From NCBI RefSeq assembly GCF_030272615.1, contig NC_081413.1:98860239-98924238 (forward strand): a DNA stretch of 64,000 nt, written 5' to 3'. Each line of letters begins with the position of its first letter. The first letter of the stretch is position 1. The stretch comes from Cryptomeria japonica. Lineage: Eukaryota; Streptophyta; Pinopsida; Cupressales; Cupressaceae. The notes under the pieces were generated by a model. The model was given only the letters and a program-made list of their open reading frames with translations. It did no database searches and was not told the DNA's origin. Below, one piece after another: positions 13,001 through 28,000 of this stretch. Both the position numbers and the translations under genes were made by a program.

Positions 13001-16000
13001 GAAGATTACATTAGATGGCATCATGTATGTGAACCATTGGATATGCTTTGATCAGAAGACCATGCTAATACTTGCACTCGCACTAGAACAAAGTATCCCT
13101 CTCAAGTTCTATAATCATATTACAGTATGCTGCATGATGTTAGGGCTCCAAGTAGACCTACATTCAAGAGAACTGATCAAATACATTTTCTAATTACTTG
13201 AAGTCGCTATACAACAGAAATGATGAGAAATAACAATTCACCAGAGGATGGCTAATGACATCATCATTACTGTTTATGTTACAACTCTCGAATCACCATT
13301 ATTCTTATTCATTAAATGTCATAACTTCAGACTACAAACTAACCTATTTTCCTCTTCCAACCAAGGCATTTAATTACAAAACTAATCAGAGTGAATTGCT
13401 GACTAGGTTGATTGACTGCCATGTTGATCCTGGGAATTAGCAATTTACATGTTTGCCTATCAATAAATAAGGTTTCATCAGAAGATTATGATAATACTTG
13501 AGTACAATTTTCTGCATTATGTTAAGGCCCAAATAGACCTACATTTCAGACAGAAATAGCAAAATGCATGTGTCAAGTACTAGAGGACAGTCTGTGACAG
13601 GAGCAATGAAAAAAACATATTCACCCAAGAACAGTTAATCAAATCACATTCCTATCTATGACATTGTTATCAAATCATTGTCATTGAGGAATCACGAATT
13701 GTAATACAAAACTTTTACAGTATTCTACCAGAACCATTCTAAGTTTTTAATTTCTAACTCTCTGTAATAAAGTTGCTAAATCTTTGACCATAAACTACCT
13801 ATTTTCTCTCTCCTGACCTAGACATTTAATGGCTTCATTAATTATGGGAAATGCTGACTATGATGGTTTGCCCTATGTCAGTCCTAGGAATTTGAGTTAA
13901 TAACTATACCTATCAATAAACAAGCAGAATTCTAAAGAGAAAAATTGCATTTCTCTCACAATTACAAAATGCAGATTTTGAGGTGCAGAAGTGTACTGTT
14001 GACGTCAGAAGAATTGAAAGATTGAACCTCTTACTGTGTTGAGGGGCTTGAGAAGATCTTTTCATAATGGGCCCACTAATTATACTTGAGAATTTAAAAT
14101 GAGTTTTAATTAATAATTTATAATGTCTAAACTGCTAAAACCCAATGTTGTAAATACAAAGATCTCACATTAGAATATACAAAGACACTCTATTATGAAA
14201 AATGATGTCTAATTAGAGTGATTCAATATTTCATGTCTAGTTATTCCAAACTGTGGTGTCTTCTTGTCTCAAATATCCAAGCATATCGTAAGATCCCTCA
14301 TTCAATCTTAACTTTATAGTTATTCTAAGTATCATCCTATGATCACTTTAAGATTACCTAAATCCTCACTACAATGTAAGCTTTGTTAAAACTTGAACCA
14401 GAATATAGAAAAACTGAGAACAGAAAACAAAGAAAGAAACACAAATACACAAGTCCTTATCCTGGGAAAACCCTCCACCTGAGGGTGAAAAACCCAGCCC
14501 ACTCAAAATGAACTTTATTATATCTCAGAAAAGAATACAACTGATGATAGTCTCAGATTATTATCAATCACAATAATATGAGTTTGATTCTCTACAAATC
14601 AATCATAAGAATGAACTCAGATGATACATCTCGCGTACAATCTAAAAACCTTCATATATCTGAAAACTCTGGATGCAGAAGGAACACATAATATCTCTGA
14701 TCTGTCAGACACAATCACACGATTTTTATGAAAGAGAGAAGCCAATATTGAAACTGCCGAAGAAGAAGAAAACAAGACAAGGAAGAATAATCAATATAAC
14801 ATATCGGAATTTCCAGTGAAGAGTCACACGAAGGGAGAGGGAAAGGCACGGACAGTTACATCTGCTCCGACAGCCTCATCACCTTCACCGGCAGCCTCAT
14901 CACCTTCATCAACAGCCGTAGCAACATGAAGAGTTGCCGACAGCAAACAAGGCAAGAAAAAAACGGAAGCTAAAGAGCCGATACTAGACGAAATAAATAA
15001 GGAACACTGCATTGATGATCTCTATCGCAGCTATATCTTCAACAAGCTTTACAATCATTTCAAAGTTCAATGGCTCCATGTACTTCCAAACCTCATACTA
15101 ATGTTATCTAATGCACTATACATTCATTAAATGTAATTCTATCATCCTTCTAGTGCCATGTTCATTATCCTTATTGAGTTTTCCATTCACCCTATGTATG
15201 ATACTTAGCCTGATATAAATGCATCCATTCTAATTTGTGTGTTTCATACATACATAATCACCCAGCATCCTAACACTGAACTTAAATTCCCACAGTTACA
15301 ATGTATCCTAATCCCTTGGCATCAAACCATGAATTATAAAGAACATTAAAGTTAGCATTATGAATAGATGACTTCAAAATAGCCCCCAGGAATTTGATGA
15401 CTAATGGTTTGTTAGTTTAGCGGCTTCAGCCAACCAGATTGCAGATTAACCCAATCTGACTTGAAAATCTTAATTTAATTAGTTGCCTTCAAATCATCTA
15501 TGTTATTTCTGAATGCATGCAAGTTACAAATAATCATTATCCAGATATGATTATTCGATGGTACTGTATCAAAAGGGATATTTATTTTGATAAAACATAT
15601 TAAAGAATTCTTTTGGCTTCTTTAAGCTCCATTTTATGTTAGAATGGCATTGCTAGTTTGTGCTTTGCTGCAAAGAGTTGTGCCACATTTTTCCTTCAAA
15701 AATTTCTAGTTTCCATGAGCTTAATCCTAACAAGAGGAAGAAACTCGTTAGAGTAAACCCTGTGGGTTGGCAAACCACACCCCTATCCACCGATATTAAG
15801 AAAGTTCCTACCCCTACCTTGTATATCATTTACATCAGCCATTGATACAACTACAGGGTTAATTAATAATCATCCATGGATAAGGTGAGAGTTTTAGAAA
15901 ATACACACTCACAAAGAGAGAAAAGGCATTGCACAGCTAGGATAGCTACGAAATATACCTCCATGCCCACGCCTACAAATCCTTGCAAAAGTTTCACCAA

Positions 16001-19000
16001 TAAAGGTAAGCACACCATCACCCATGACTATATTTGAAATTTCATTTTCAGACATTTGCTTATATCTTTCTTCTGCTGCAGCAAGTAGTTGAGTTGTGAC
16101 CTGCTTGAAGAACTGGCTGCAAACTACAAGTCAAGGATAAAAACCTTTCTAGGGAGGAGCAATAAGTGATCTGTTCAACATAGAGCCATAACAGATAAAG
16201 TAGCATTTAAACATTAATAAATGATTTTACTGCAAGATTTAATGAAATTTTCACAGTTCTAGGCCAATTAAAATAGATCTACAAAGAAATATTGTAATTT
16301 AAAACCAACTATACGTACTTGCCGTTCACAAAGTTAAAACCAACTGTAAGTTAGGAATGCTTCCACAAAGTTCTACTGCAGTCATTTCAAATAAAAAATT
16401 ACTTGTGAATGAAAAGTCTCTTAAGGTTCACAGGAGGAATTGTTTAAATGGAAGACTTGCATCAGACAACTTTTAGAGATCATTTTCAGCCAACGGTCAA
16501 TCTAAAAGATTGCTAATTTAATTAAGCATAGTATATCTCCTCCTCAGGACCTATTGATATCTGAACAAAAAGATTGATCTGCATGGACATTCTCACTCAA
16601 GTCTCTGATCAAAAACAGAATAGACATTGCTCAGTTTGTGCTTTATTGTGGCAGAGAAGAAATTTGTGGCAAGTCAAAATTTTGACAAATTGTGTCATCG
16701 ATCACTAGACAGGTCATCAAGATACTTACTTGACTTATGATCAAATGTTTGCAACCTTATTTATTTAACCTTCTATACAGTTGGTGTTCTATCAGAAAGA
16801 TGCATTGCAAGTGCTACTTCCTTTTGAGGAGTTCCAAACAAGAATACAAACCTTTTCAATTTTTCAGTTCTACTTGCCTCTCTTCTTAGAATCTCCTGGT
16901 TTTCGGATCTTTCTCTAGCTAACCTTCCATACCATTTTAATCACTCTTTTACTTCTCCATGTGTATTTACTAAAGTTGCCATTTATTCCTTGATAACATT
17001 CACATCCTTAGAATTGACAATTCTGTGAATGAGATGATTAAGAAAATGGACTTTAGATACAATACCTTTGCAAAATGGACTTCCACGGGTTGGTAGAAAC
17101 ATGTTGATGGATGCTTTCTGATCAAGTCCACTTCTACTCATTCAAAAATATGAAGCTTCATAATGAATGCTCCTCTCTTGTCCCATCAGGAGACAAAAAA
17201 ACAGATTTAATCTCTTCTAACATATCTGCTTGAAAATTATGATACTAAAGCATATTGTAAAACTCTCAATTCAGAGTAGGTAACAATGCTGTATCTTGTA
17301 AAACTCTTTTAAGAGTAGGTGACAATTTAACATAAGCATTAGCACCAACAACAATTTCGATACCAACATCTATTTTCCCCAACAGTTGTGAAAATGATCT
17401 AGCATGAATTAATTTATACTAATTTTAACAAACATTTATTATTGGCTTTATGTGGACGATTGCTCATCTTTTGTGAACTATTACCTGCATCAAATTTATA
17501 ATGGGGTGAAAAATCTTAATAACTGCCTATAAAAAGGTATAATAAATGGATATAAGTTAAGACACAGACAACAAGATGTCAAAAGGCATCCAGCTTCTAA
17601 TGGCTTGAGGAGACCAGATTGAACCATTATTAAAAGGCAATGGGCCAAATGCAATCTATCTAGCTAAACATTACCCAATAACTGTTCTCATCAATAGGCA
17701 TAAGTATCTAACCTGTGATCATAGATTGATTTAGAGTAACTTTCTATCTGATATTAAATGCAAAATTGATCCAGTGAAAACTTCACAAAGTTTCATTACC
17801 CTATAAGTATATAACAATGTTTTGTTTCTCATACTGAATAGCTCTTTTTCTTCCAGATCTGAAGAGTTCTGTATGTATAAGATTAGATATGCTCACAAAT
17901 GAAAGATACTTAAGTAAAGTTAGTATCCTTGACATTAATTTGTACAGAATTTTTTTCACAATATGGACATGGATCAGTAAGCTGGGTTTCTAAGGTTTTA
18001 TGGGCTTTCTGTAGAAACATGTCATCAATTAAAAATTTAAAAACAATAACAAGCATTAAAAAAGAACCTAGGTCAGTGTCATTATAACTGAAAATATAAG
18101 AAACCACATCATGTATGAAGCAAGATAATCTGCAGGAACAATTTGGGAGAAGGATACTGAGCAGATAACACCCTTGGGGCTTCCAATCTCACTTTATCAG
18201 GAATGGATGCTACCAATTGTGCCATTCTTGAGATCTCCATAACTGTAATCTCTTCCTTGTTCTCTTGCTGTGTTTTGAACTTAAACAAAGTGCTGAAATC
18301 TAGAGCCATCCTCTTTATCCCATCATTCTCGACAAAGCAAAGAGCCAAAATCCTGTTGCAATTACAGACATGTAAGTAAAAACATTAACATTTTCTATGC
18401 CAGTAAGATAAAATAACATAAAATAACATTTTCATTCCAATTACATGATAAATAGTTATAATTTCATTCTGGTAATCCCAAAGGTCTGCAGATTAAATAT
18501 GCTTCCTAAATTAGTCGATATAACTTACATAGAAATCATGAGCACCCTTCAAACTCTGAATAACCTGTATCTTTAATATTTCACTATCCGCAGACAAAGA
18601 AATCTGGAAGCATGTATCAGAACATTGGACTGAACTTGCTTATCCACAGGTTTGTACAAGCTACTCGAAAACTATCTACTTACCCAAATCAAATTTCCAA
18701 GAAAACACCACTAAACTCAATACCATATAAAGTACAGGTGAAAACAAAAATATCTGATCAATGAATCTAAAACCTTTTTCCATTTTAGATGAAAATCTAC
18801 AATGAGAAAAACAACAGAGGAAAAATGCAACTTATTGCCATCAACCCATTGTAGGTTTAACAATGGCATGCACCTTATGGTTCAACACAACGTTACCAAT
18901 TTGGGTTCAGGTTTCAGATCAGGTTTGGGGGTTCAGTATGCGGATACAGAAACAATTTTTTAGGGTTGGGTTCATATTTTGACTTCATCTATACAAAAAA

Positions 19001-22000
19001 ATAATATATATATATATGATTTAACATGTATAAAGACTTAATATCTTCAATTGTATATGTATTGAGTTATTAACTAATGATAATATTGACTAATATTGTA
19101 TCTTTAATATAATAACATATATTATATTAAAGATTAAGCAATATCATAAAATTTAAATATATTCACTCAAATCTTTAACCTATTAAGTATAGTTCTGTGC
19201 GATATGAATGTGACAGAAAAAAAAAGTGAGGCAAAATAAATATAAAGCACACAGGAAGAAATGGAAAATAAAAAATCAATCAAAGACATCTGGATAGAAT
19301 CAAATAGTTCCAGCCATCAAAGATAGGAACATGGCAAGATAGAATCATGTAGCCTTGGAAAATGCAATGGTTGCCACTTGCCAATGCCAAAATACAAAGT
19401 TGCAAACTGGACATCGTTTAGGGAAAGACAAAAAGAAAGGATACCAACAAGGGCATTACTAGAAAAGAAATAGCATTATAGAACATAATAAGCCAATACC
19501 TCTGTTGTGCATCTACGCAGAATATGTTATTAGACTAATGATTTAGTCCCTAAACCAATGAATGGCCAAGTGACAAGTTAAGTAGACTTTCCTTTTCCAT
19601 TGAGTATATAATTAGGGAAAACCTTCAAAGATGTATTTCTTCAATCTTATATTGTTAATACCATAATTTGCAAACTTTGAGTGTAAACTCTATTTTTTGC
19701 TCCGTGAGTTTTTACAAGTTTAACTCACAAGTTTTTATAGACATAGGAAAAACATGCGTAAAAAAGCCAACAAGGGTAAAACGCTGGTTAAGATGCATTT
19801 TTCACTTTTTTTTTGGTTGGTAAACCATGCAATTCCTCTTTTGAGATGTCAATTTTAATTTAATACATTTTGATTTTGTAATTGAATTTTGCAAAAAAAT
19901 ATGTTTTTTAAGAAATTTAACTTTTATTACTTTCTAAGTTGCCGAGTATTTGCTGACTTTTGATTGAGTTTTTTGTCGAGTTTTTGCCGAGTCAAAAAAT
20001 TTGGGCATGCCTAGTACTCACCGAATCTGAGTCTGCAAACTACGGTTAAACTTAATACCATACAAGGAAATGTTATGACCATTTCACACATCGCCCCATC
20101 AAGATGAGGGCCCCCCTTTTTTTTGCTCAGGTCCTAGTCTCTTAGTCTAATATCTCCCTCTCGCAGGTGAAATGAGTGAGTTTGTAGCGTCATAATATCA
20201 TGGGAGTCAGGTCAATCATAAGTTCAACCGAAGAGTGTGAAAGACAGTTAGTTGGTGATACTTTAAGTGCTCAAGGTTGAGGGCAAAAGCTTCAAGTGCT
20301 CCTCATGAGGAGCGAAATTCACTTCGAATGCCCTTAATTGAGAGCGAAGTTATTCCATCAGCCTTATCTTGCAAGTTTGAATGGAAAGAGTGAAGCAAGG
20401 TGAGTGAACAAACACTAAGCGTTCAATTTCAATCCATTTCATGTGTGTAGCATTTGAAGCATCATAGTGAACATAGCATCACACATCAAAGTTGAGAGAG
20501 TGAGTGAAAGTGTGTAAAGGTGAGTCAGAGTTCCGATTTGAAATTCACTTCATGACCAAGGCCAAGGGAGTGAATTTCATGTTCAAGCCTACAAGAGCGA
20601 ACTTCAGGAATTAAAGGAGTGGAGCGAACTTCATGATTTGAAAGAGGAAAACAAATTTCATAAATTGAAAGAGAAGAGCGAACTTCATAAACTGAAAGAG
20701 GAGAGCAAACTTCATATTTGGAGGTAGGAGAGCGAATTTCTTTGGTATTTCAATGCACTTTAAACACTAATCAAACATTACTTTGGCGCCCCTAAACAAA
20801 ATTCAAATTTAAACAAAAAGAGGTAAGTCGGCCAGCATGAAAAGGTAATTTATAATTTTATTTTTTGCTAGAGCAAGTCAGCCTTTATAGGGAAAGACAC
20901 AACCTTTGCCCTGACTACCTATAAGAGGTAATTTGAACCTCTATTTCAAACCATCAAATCAAACAAACTTCTCTATCTCGTGAGCGATTTTAATCAGCAA
21001 GCAGCGAATTTCATCAGCAAAGGCGAATTTTATTAGCAATATTAGCAATCGCAGTCAGCATCGAAAGAAAATTCAATCATTGGAGGTGCAGGTCCAGCAA
21101 TCAAGCAAGGCAAATTCCATCACTGAGCAGGGAAATTCACCAAAGAGACAGCGAACTTGCTCAGGGAGGAGATATATTCACAGCAAACCACATCAATACC
21201 ACACCAAATTCGTCCTAAAGAGAACTGAATTCACCCTTCACAAGGCGAAATCATCCATTTATAGAAAACTCCTGGACATTAGCATTCACCTCATTGATCA
21301 GATTTTAAGGTCAAATATCAGAAATCAGAGGTAAAGGCATCATTTCGATTGATAAAAGATTGGGTACAGGTCTGATTAAAGTCAGAAATTAATTCTTTTT
21401 GGTAAATTAGACCTCCTCAATTCGTTCAATGCATTGAAGAAGTGCAGATAGGGTAAAATCAGTCTTATTTAGCATTCAAATTCATATTCATTTAGACATA
21501 AGATTGATTTAAATCAATATCATAGGAAGCCTACTAAGCAAATAGGCTTCATTGTATCAACATTTCACATACCTTTCACCATTATCCTAACTTACATATC
21601 TCTTACAAGTGAAAGATGGTGGCACCTAAACCAAGTAAAACCATGACCCGTCAAGCACTCATCAAGGAAGACTCGAAGAACGGTGCATTAGAAACCAGGA
21701 TCACATCTCATTGGAGCAAAATAGGAGACACCAATCTCGGGAAATTCGACACCAAGAAGTTTTGGAACCCATTGTACACAAGTGACCCTCCGCTACGGCA
21801 ATGAAGATGATTGATAGAGGTATTATAAATGCAGCTGGCTTCCCTCCTGCGGTGCAATGCTATGAGTTAATCGTTGAATGTGCTCAACATTATGATTCTC
21901 CCTCAAGAAGAATAGTGGCGAAGGATGGAACAGTACTTGCATATCTCTCGGAGACAACAATTAGTGAAGCATTTCATCTACCTAAGCCTAAAGACATGGT

Positions 22001-25000
22001 CTACATAAGTGTGGAAGGAGCTAAGTCCGCCTACAACGATGATCCAGAAGCTTATTCAAAGATCATCGACAAGTTTTGGTTAAAGAAGAGTAGAGGTGGT
22101 AAGAGCAGGTGGCCTAACAAATTACATAGGGTGGATTTCAAAGATGAATTCAAAGACTTCATCACCCTACTTCATCGACAGGTGGGTGCACCTAAAGCTT
22201 CATATTACAAGGACTAGATGTTCTGCTTCATAGAGACGGTCACTCATGGCAAGGATGCAATTAATTGGGCGAGGCTGATCAGCAACAGTATTGATCTGCA
22301 GTTAAGAAGGCTGATGCGCACTAGAACATTCTACATGAGCTCCTATGTCATATACTCTCTTGCAAGAAATTATGAATATCCAGGACGAATGTATAGGGGT
22401 ATAGTTGGAAGGAGACCAATAGAAATAAAAGTGCATGAATGTTATACGCAGCTTCATCATCTGCCTAAACAACACTATAGGAGAGTAAATGATGCATTCA
22501 CTATGCAGATCACAAGCACACTTCGGGGTGGGCTTCAGCAAAGACTCTCTCCAACAACACAAGCATTGGTTCAACAACATGGTGCATGGTTCATCCAATT
22601 CCCAAAGTTCACTTATATCAGAGTTCAAGGATGCCCTTCGCCCCCCTACATGTTGCCACGCTACTCAACAGACAAAGTGGTGCTACTTGAGGTGGTGAGG
22701 CAATTGGTGGCATATGTCAAGACAAATTGGCATAAGCATGGAACCAGTGTTTCTTTTCCCATTACACTTGGAGATTCTACTGAAGCGTGCCCTTCCTTTC
22801 AAGAAGCTGAGGACGTCGAGAAGGAGTTAGCGCTCTACTCACTCAAGCCATTCACTCCCAGAGATCACTTCGATCCATATGATAATGTAAAAGGAATTTT
22901 GGGAAAGAAGCATGGACAACAATGGCAGTTGGAGGATTATTGGATGAACATTCAAGATGATGTGGAAGTGAAGAAAAAGATGTATTCCAGACTACTTCTC
23001 GATTTCATCAGGAAATGTAAGTTGTTCAATGTTGTTGATCAAGCTCAGTATAGCGGCAAATATCTTCAATCAGCCTATGCCAAAGAAAGCAAAGAGATCA
23101 ACATCAATTTGGTTGACATGGAGGTCGTAGATTAGAAGGAGCTAAGGAAACAAGTCTTGGAATACACTCGCATATGGATAGACATACAACATCAGAAACT
23201 AAAAGAGCAGAACATAACAATGACATTCCACTCAGAAGCGAGGAAAGACAGTGAAGATGAAGCAAGCACAAATGGGAGTGCTTCCCAACCATCTCACTCA
23301 AGAGGTTCGAAGAGAAAAGAAGATCGTGGAGAAAAGAAGTCCTCAAGGAAGAAGTTTAAATCAAATTCCAATCATCCTTCCTCCAGGCGCAAAGAAGAGT
23401 TAAACCAAGATGAAAGACATGAAGAACAAAGAGTAGAAAAAGAATTGAGTCAAGGAGCAAATGAATCAATGGAATCCACAGTTAACAATGATAAAGGCAA
23501 AGAGAAATCATCACAAGGACAAGAAGATCTCACTCATCACATTCAAGAGATTGAAGGAGATGAAGAAGAAGACAATGATGAGACAACTTCACCACCTAGA
23601 AATGAGCAAGTGCGTGAAGAAGCACAGGTTCAAGAAGGAAGATCCTCTATTCCTGAATGGCTAAGGAAAGATTAGCCCAAGAAGTGATAGCCGTTGATGA
23701 AGAACCAACATACGACATAGGGAGCCTTTTGAGTCGTACTCGAGAGGTCACCGAGAAAAGGAAAGCTACAAAGATGTCCAAGGTGATTAGAGATGATTTG
23801 GGATCTAGAAAGTTGCAAATAGCTACTCCACGGGTTGATAAGTATGAAGGTGAAATCACAACAGATGAGTATGATATGGAGACTATTGATTTGGGTCCAC
23901 TCACTTCCAAACAAGCCATAGGTAATGCAAACGATTCATTGAAGGCAGTTAATGATATACTAAGAGTTGAGATAGAAAAGAATAGAAGGTTAGAGAAGGA
24001 GATAAGTGTGTGGAGGAAATATTTCCAACAATTCTAGGAACCATTGAGACATCAGAGTCCAGTAGCTACACCACCACGCTTGCTTCCTGCACAATCAGTT
24101 GATCATATGGAGAAGATGAGGAATTTGGCACAAGTGATGAACATAGATAGAAGACTCATATACCAAAGTTAGCAAATTCATGAAGGGCACAATGAAGACA
24201 CTTGACATAGGCATAAAAGTCCTTGCAAGAACTCATGTTCTCATAGAGGCCTTCGAGGCATTTGCTCATGCTAGAGATGTTATCATTCCACTATTGCAAG
24301 TAATAAGGAAAACACCCAAGGAAGTGTTATCAAGAGAGAACATAAGAAGAGAAGGATCTACACCCAACTTTCTACAATGGAGTAGTCTACTTCGCACAAA
24401 GAAGATCATTTTTGAAGATATTGGAAATGGATGCAGTCAAGTTCAAGATGATATGCATTGTATTCATGATAAGATAGTGGAAGTAGCACAGATTGTTTTG
24501 GAGAGAAAGATTGATCCCGGGATTATCATAGAAGCTAGAGAGTTGGAAGAAAGGGTGAGAGTTATCTTTCATGGGACTGATGGAATGATCACCAAAGGAC
24601 AATTGGATGATATGCTTGAACTCATAGTATTAGCCAACAAGACTCAAGAGCTCAAACCTGAATGGGAGAATGCCATCGTCAAAGCTTTCGACAAAGTCAT
24701 GCACATGGAGGAACAGTTGAAGTCTCTACCTAAAGTTCCGATGACTGAGAGCATAGTGACCAGATTCATTGAATATGCCAAAAGGGAAGGAGAGAAAGGA
24801 AACAAGATTCTAGAAGACAGCTTGTTATGATCCTACTTGGCAATTCATTTTCTCCTTGTAGGATGTTTCCTTGATTTTCGTGCCAGCACATGTTATTTTC
24901 TCATTGGTTGATTTCATGATAATGTTTATCTAGATAGGGTTTCATTTGTATCAAATGCTAATTAGGGTTTAGGTGGCAAAATCCTGGCCCTTGATCTTCA

Positions 25001-28000
25001 TCTGATCTCGGCCCTTCATTGTATTTGGGAGTACTTTATAAGCTCCACTCATTTCATTTGTAAAGAGTTAGAAAGTTAGATATCAGCTAGAGAGATTAGA
25101 TGTTAGATATTAGCTATAAGAGATAGAATTCAAGAATGATAAGAGGACTTGAAGAATTGTTGTTATTTGGCTTTTGGATTAATTAAACATTGAAGTCATG
25201 GTGTATCTATTCAATCTTTGAAGCTTATTGCATGGTTTTTCTTCCTCTTAAGTCAATCTTTGATATTACTTTGAGTATTTAGATTGAATTATGGAATGTT
25301 GCACTTGATTTATTGTGAAACTCGTAGTCCATACCACTAGCCTCTTGCTGATTGTAAGTACACCTTGTGTGGTCAACTGGAATCATTGAAAGTGCTTGAG
25401 TTCAATTGTTGCTCAATCATGGGTATGCATTCAAGTGATGGTGTCTATGTTTAGTAACGATTTGAAAATCTCCAAACGTCCTTAGAAGATTGCACTAGTT
25501 TTGGTGGAGTTGTTTTTGCATGGCAATGCTAAGACTAGTAGAGTTTCACTTATTTCATTCTTCATCCATTCATTCCTAGGATAGCTTAGAACCTCTCAAC
25601 CCTCATCTTTTGCCATTTTGTGATAAACATCTCGTAGTAGTAGTAAAGAACTTCATTGCATATCATCTGCAAACCACTTCATAAGTCTCTTCATGCAAAA
25701 AGGCCCCTTGATGAAACAGCAATCACAACAACCACTCATGCTTATCCACACATCAAGACCTGACATTTATAATCCTTGAAGTTGTCTCAAGTGATACTTA
25801 AGCCAATCTTCAGCATTAAGGAAGCTTTGTTCAAGAGAGGATAAGATACTTTTGGGTATTTTATTCTGTGTTCGCATGTGCATGAAAAACACATCAACAG
25901 GAACACAATTGTGTGAAAACTGTTGTGTTCAGAGTCAGATTTATAAATGCAATCCAACTCTGGTAAACAAGTGCCCCATTTATTTGTACATTCATTTCAA
26001 TATTTGTTTTTAGTGAATGGGGTTTTTCACTGCCAAAATAGTTTAAGAACAAAACAGGTGTTATTAAAGCTTCAATTAGTTTTCCCTGCCAACACAAAAA
26101 TGCCGACAAAGGAACAGCTAGTGGGGCTGCTTACAAAGCTCACAACAAAAATCAAGGCATTTATCTCTTCTAGAAAAAAGTGAAAGGATTTAGAGTTTGA
26201 AAATGAAGATGCCAACCCTTAGGGTGATCTTGATCCCCTCAGGAGAGCCAAAGGGCAAGGCATAAGGAAACCAACAAAATCTTCTTATAACTTACATATG
26301 AAGCATGGTTCTAAAACTCAGCTGGTATTCCCTAGAATTTTGAGTTTTTATGCTGGGTGAGTAACTTGCCCACAACTCACAAGTTGAGTCTGCTGAAAAA
26401 CTCACAAGTAATTCAGTGAATTTCTTGACAAGATTTGTAGGATTTTGCCAAGATCAAGGGCACAATGAAAAGCATAAAAGAGAGACAATAGAATGACAAG
26501 AACAAACTGTATTCTCATCAATATGCAAATGATCAACTGGATTAACCAATACAATGAATATAGGCCTGCTTATATAGGCAAGGCCATATGGATGTACAAG
26601 CACACAATTATGACATGTGGCTCAATGAGAAACAAGGGTAGGTAAGAAATACTAGGGGTAGGTAGGAGAAATAATATAATATTCCACAAGAGGTGGATGA
26701 CCCACCGAATGTGGAGTGTAACAGCAAAATAAGACCACAAAAGGTGGAATTTCTCCTACAAGCTCTATCCCTATGTGCACACTTCCCTAAGTGTCTCAAA
26801 TCCAAACTACGAAGAGATGCATTATCCTAAGTTAACTTAAGTAAAGTGTAATAATATCCAAAATGAATATTTATTTACACCAACACCCCCCCTTAAGTGC
26901 AACTTAGGGGAATGACGACTCAAGTCAACAATGCAAGATGGGTCCCGGCTACTAGGCCATGATAGGTACCCATGTACAAAATGCAAATGCAAGCCAAAAC
27001 TATGCAATGCAATCTCTCACAAACAGAGAAAGGGAGAAAACCCAGTGGGAAAAAACTCCCCCAAAAAGAGAGATGAAAGTACAAAAGACTCTCAAAGAAG
27101 AAGGACAAAACCTCAAAGAGGAAAAAGTCCCCCCCATAAGAGAGAAAGGAGAAGTCAGCTGACCACCCCTAATGACACATCACGCACCCCCAAGAGAGCT
27201 CACAACTGCTGAAACTTACTCTCGGTGAAAGGTTTGGTGAATATGTCAGCAACCTGCTCCGCTATAGGACAATACTGCAAATCAATGACCTGCTCCTGGA
27301 TGAGCTCTCGGATATAGTGCATATGAATCTTGATGTGTTTGGTCCGCTGGTGCTAGACCGGGTTCTTCGAGATTGCAATAGCACTCTGATTGTCGCAATG
27401 TAGAACTGTCGACCATGGAGTGGTGAATCCAAACTTTGTGAGAATCTGTTGGAGCCAAATGGTCTCAGTCGCTGCGTTAACAGCGCCTCGATACTCAACC
27501 TCAGTCGAAGAAAGAGCAATAGCATGTTGCTTCTTGCTCTGCCAACAAATGGGGCTCGAACCAAGGTGAAAACTGTAACCAGAAGTAGACTTACGATCAT
27601 CAAGATCGCCAGCCCAATCGGAGTCTGTGTAACCAACCAAGCAAAGTCCTGTGCCTGCTGCATAGTGAATCCCATAGTGATGTGTACCCTGGATGTAATG
27701 AAGGATGCGTTTGGTGGCTTAACAATGAAGCTCATGTGGTTCCTGCATGAAGCGGGAAACCATGCCAACTGCAAATGAAATATCAGGGCATGTATGGGTC
27801 AAGTAGATGAGACTACCCACAAGCTGACGATACAAAGTGGCATCAATTGGTGGAGAAGAACACTGAGCCTCAAGCTTGACTCCTGAAAGAAAGGGAGTCG
27901 GGGCAGGCTTACAATCAGCCATATGAAAGCGTGCAAGTAGATCAAGAGCATACTTGGGCTGCAATAGGGTAATCCCGGAAGGTGACTGTGAAATCTCTAT

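Larger units (their letters stand above)
4050..15958. other. TEL2 intron 6 (11.9 kb)
   Basis: The intron lies between exons 6 and 7. It is filled with minus-strand LTR fragments (4645-5047, 8361-8718, 9523-9830, 8735-9000, 14380-15060), a large minisatellite (6386-7340) and local duplications, listed separately. I see no gene in the remaining stretches 5048-6385, 7981-8360, 9831-10784, 10956-11976, 12317-14379 and 15061-15958; short open frames there lack codon bias or family motifs. Confidence 0.6.
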
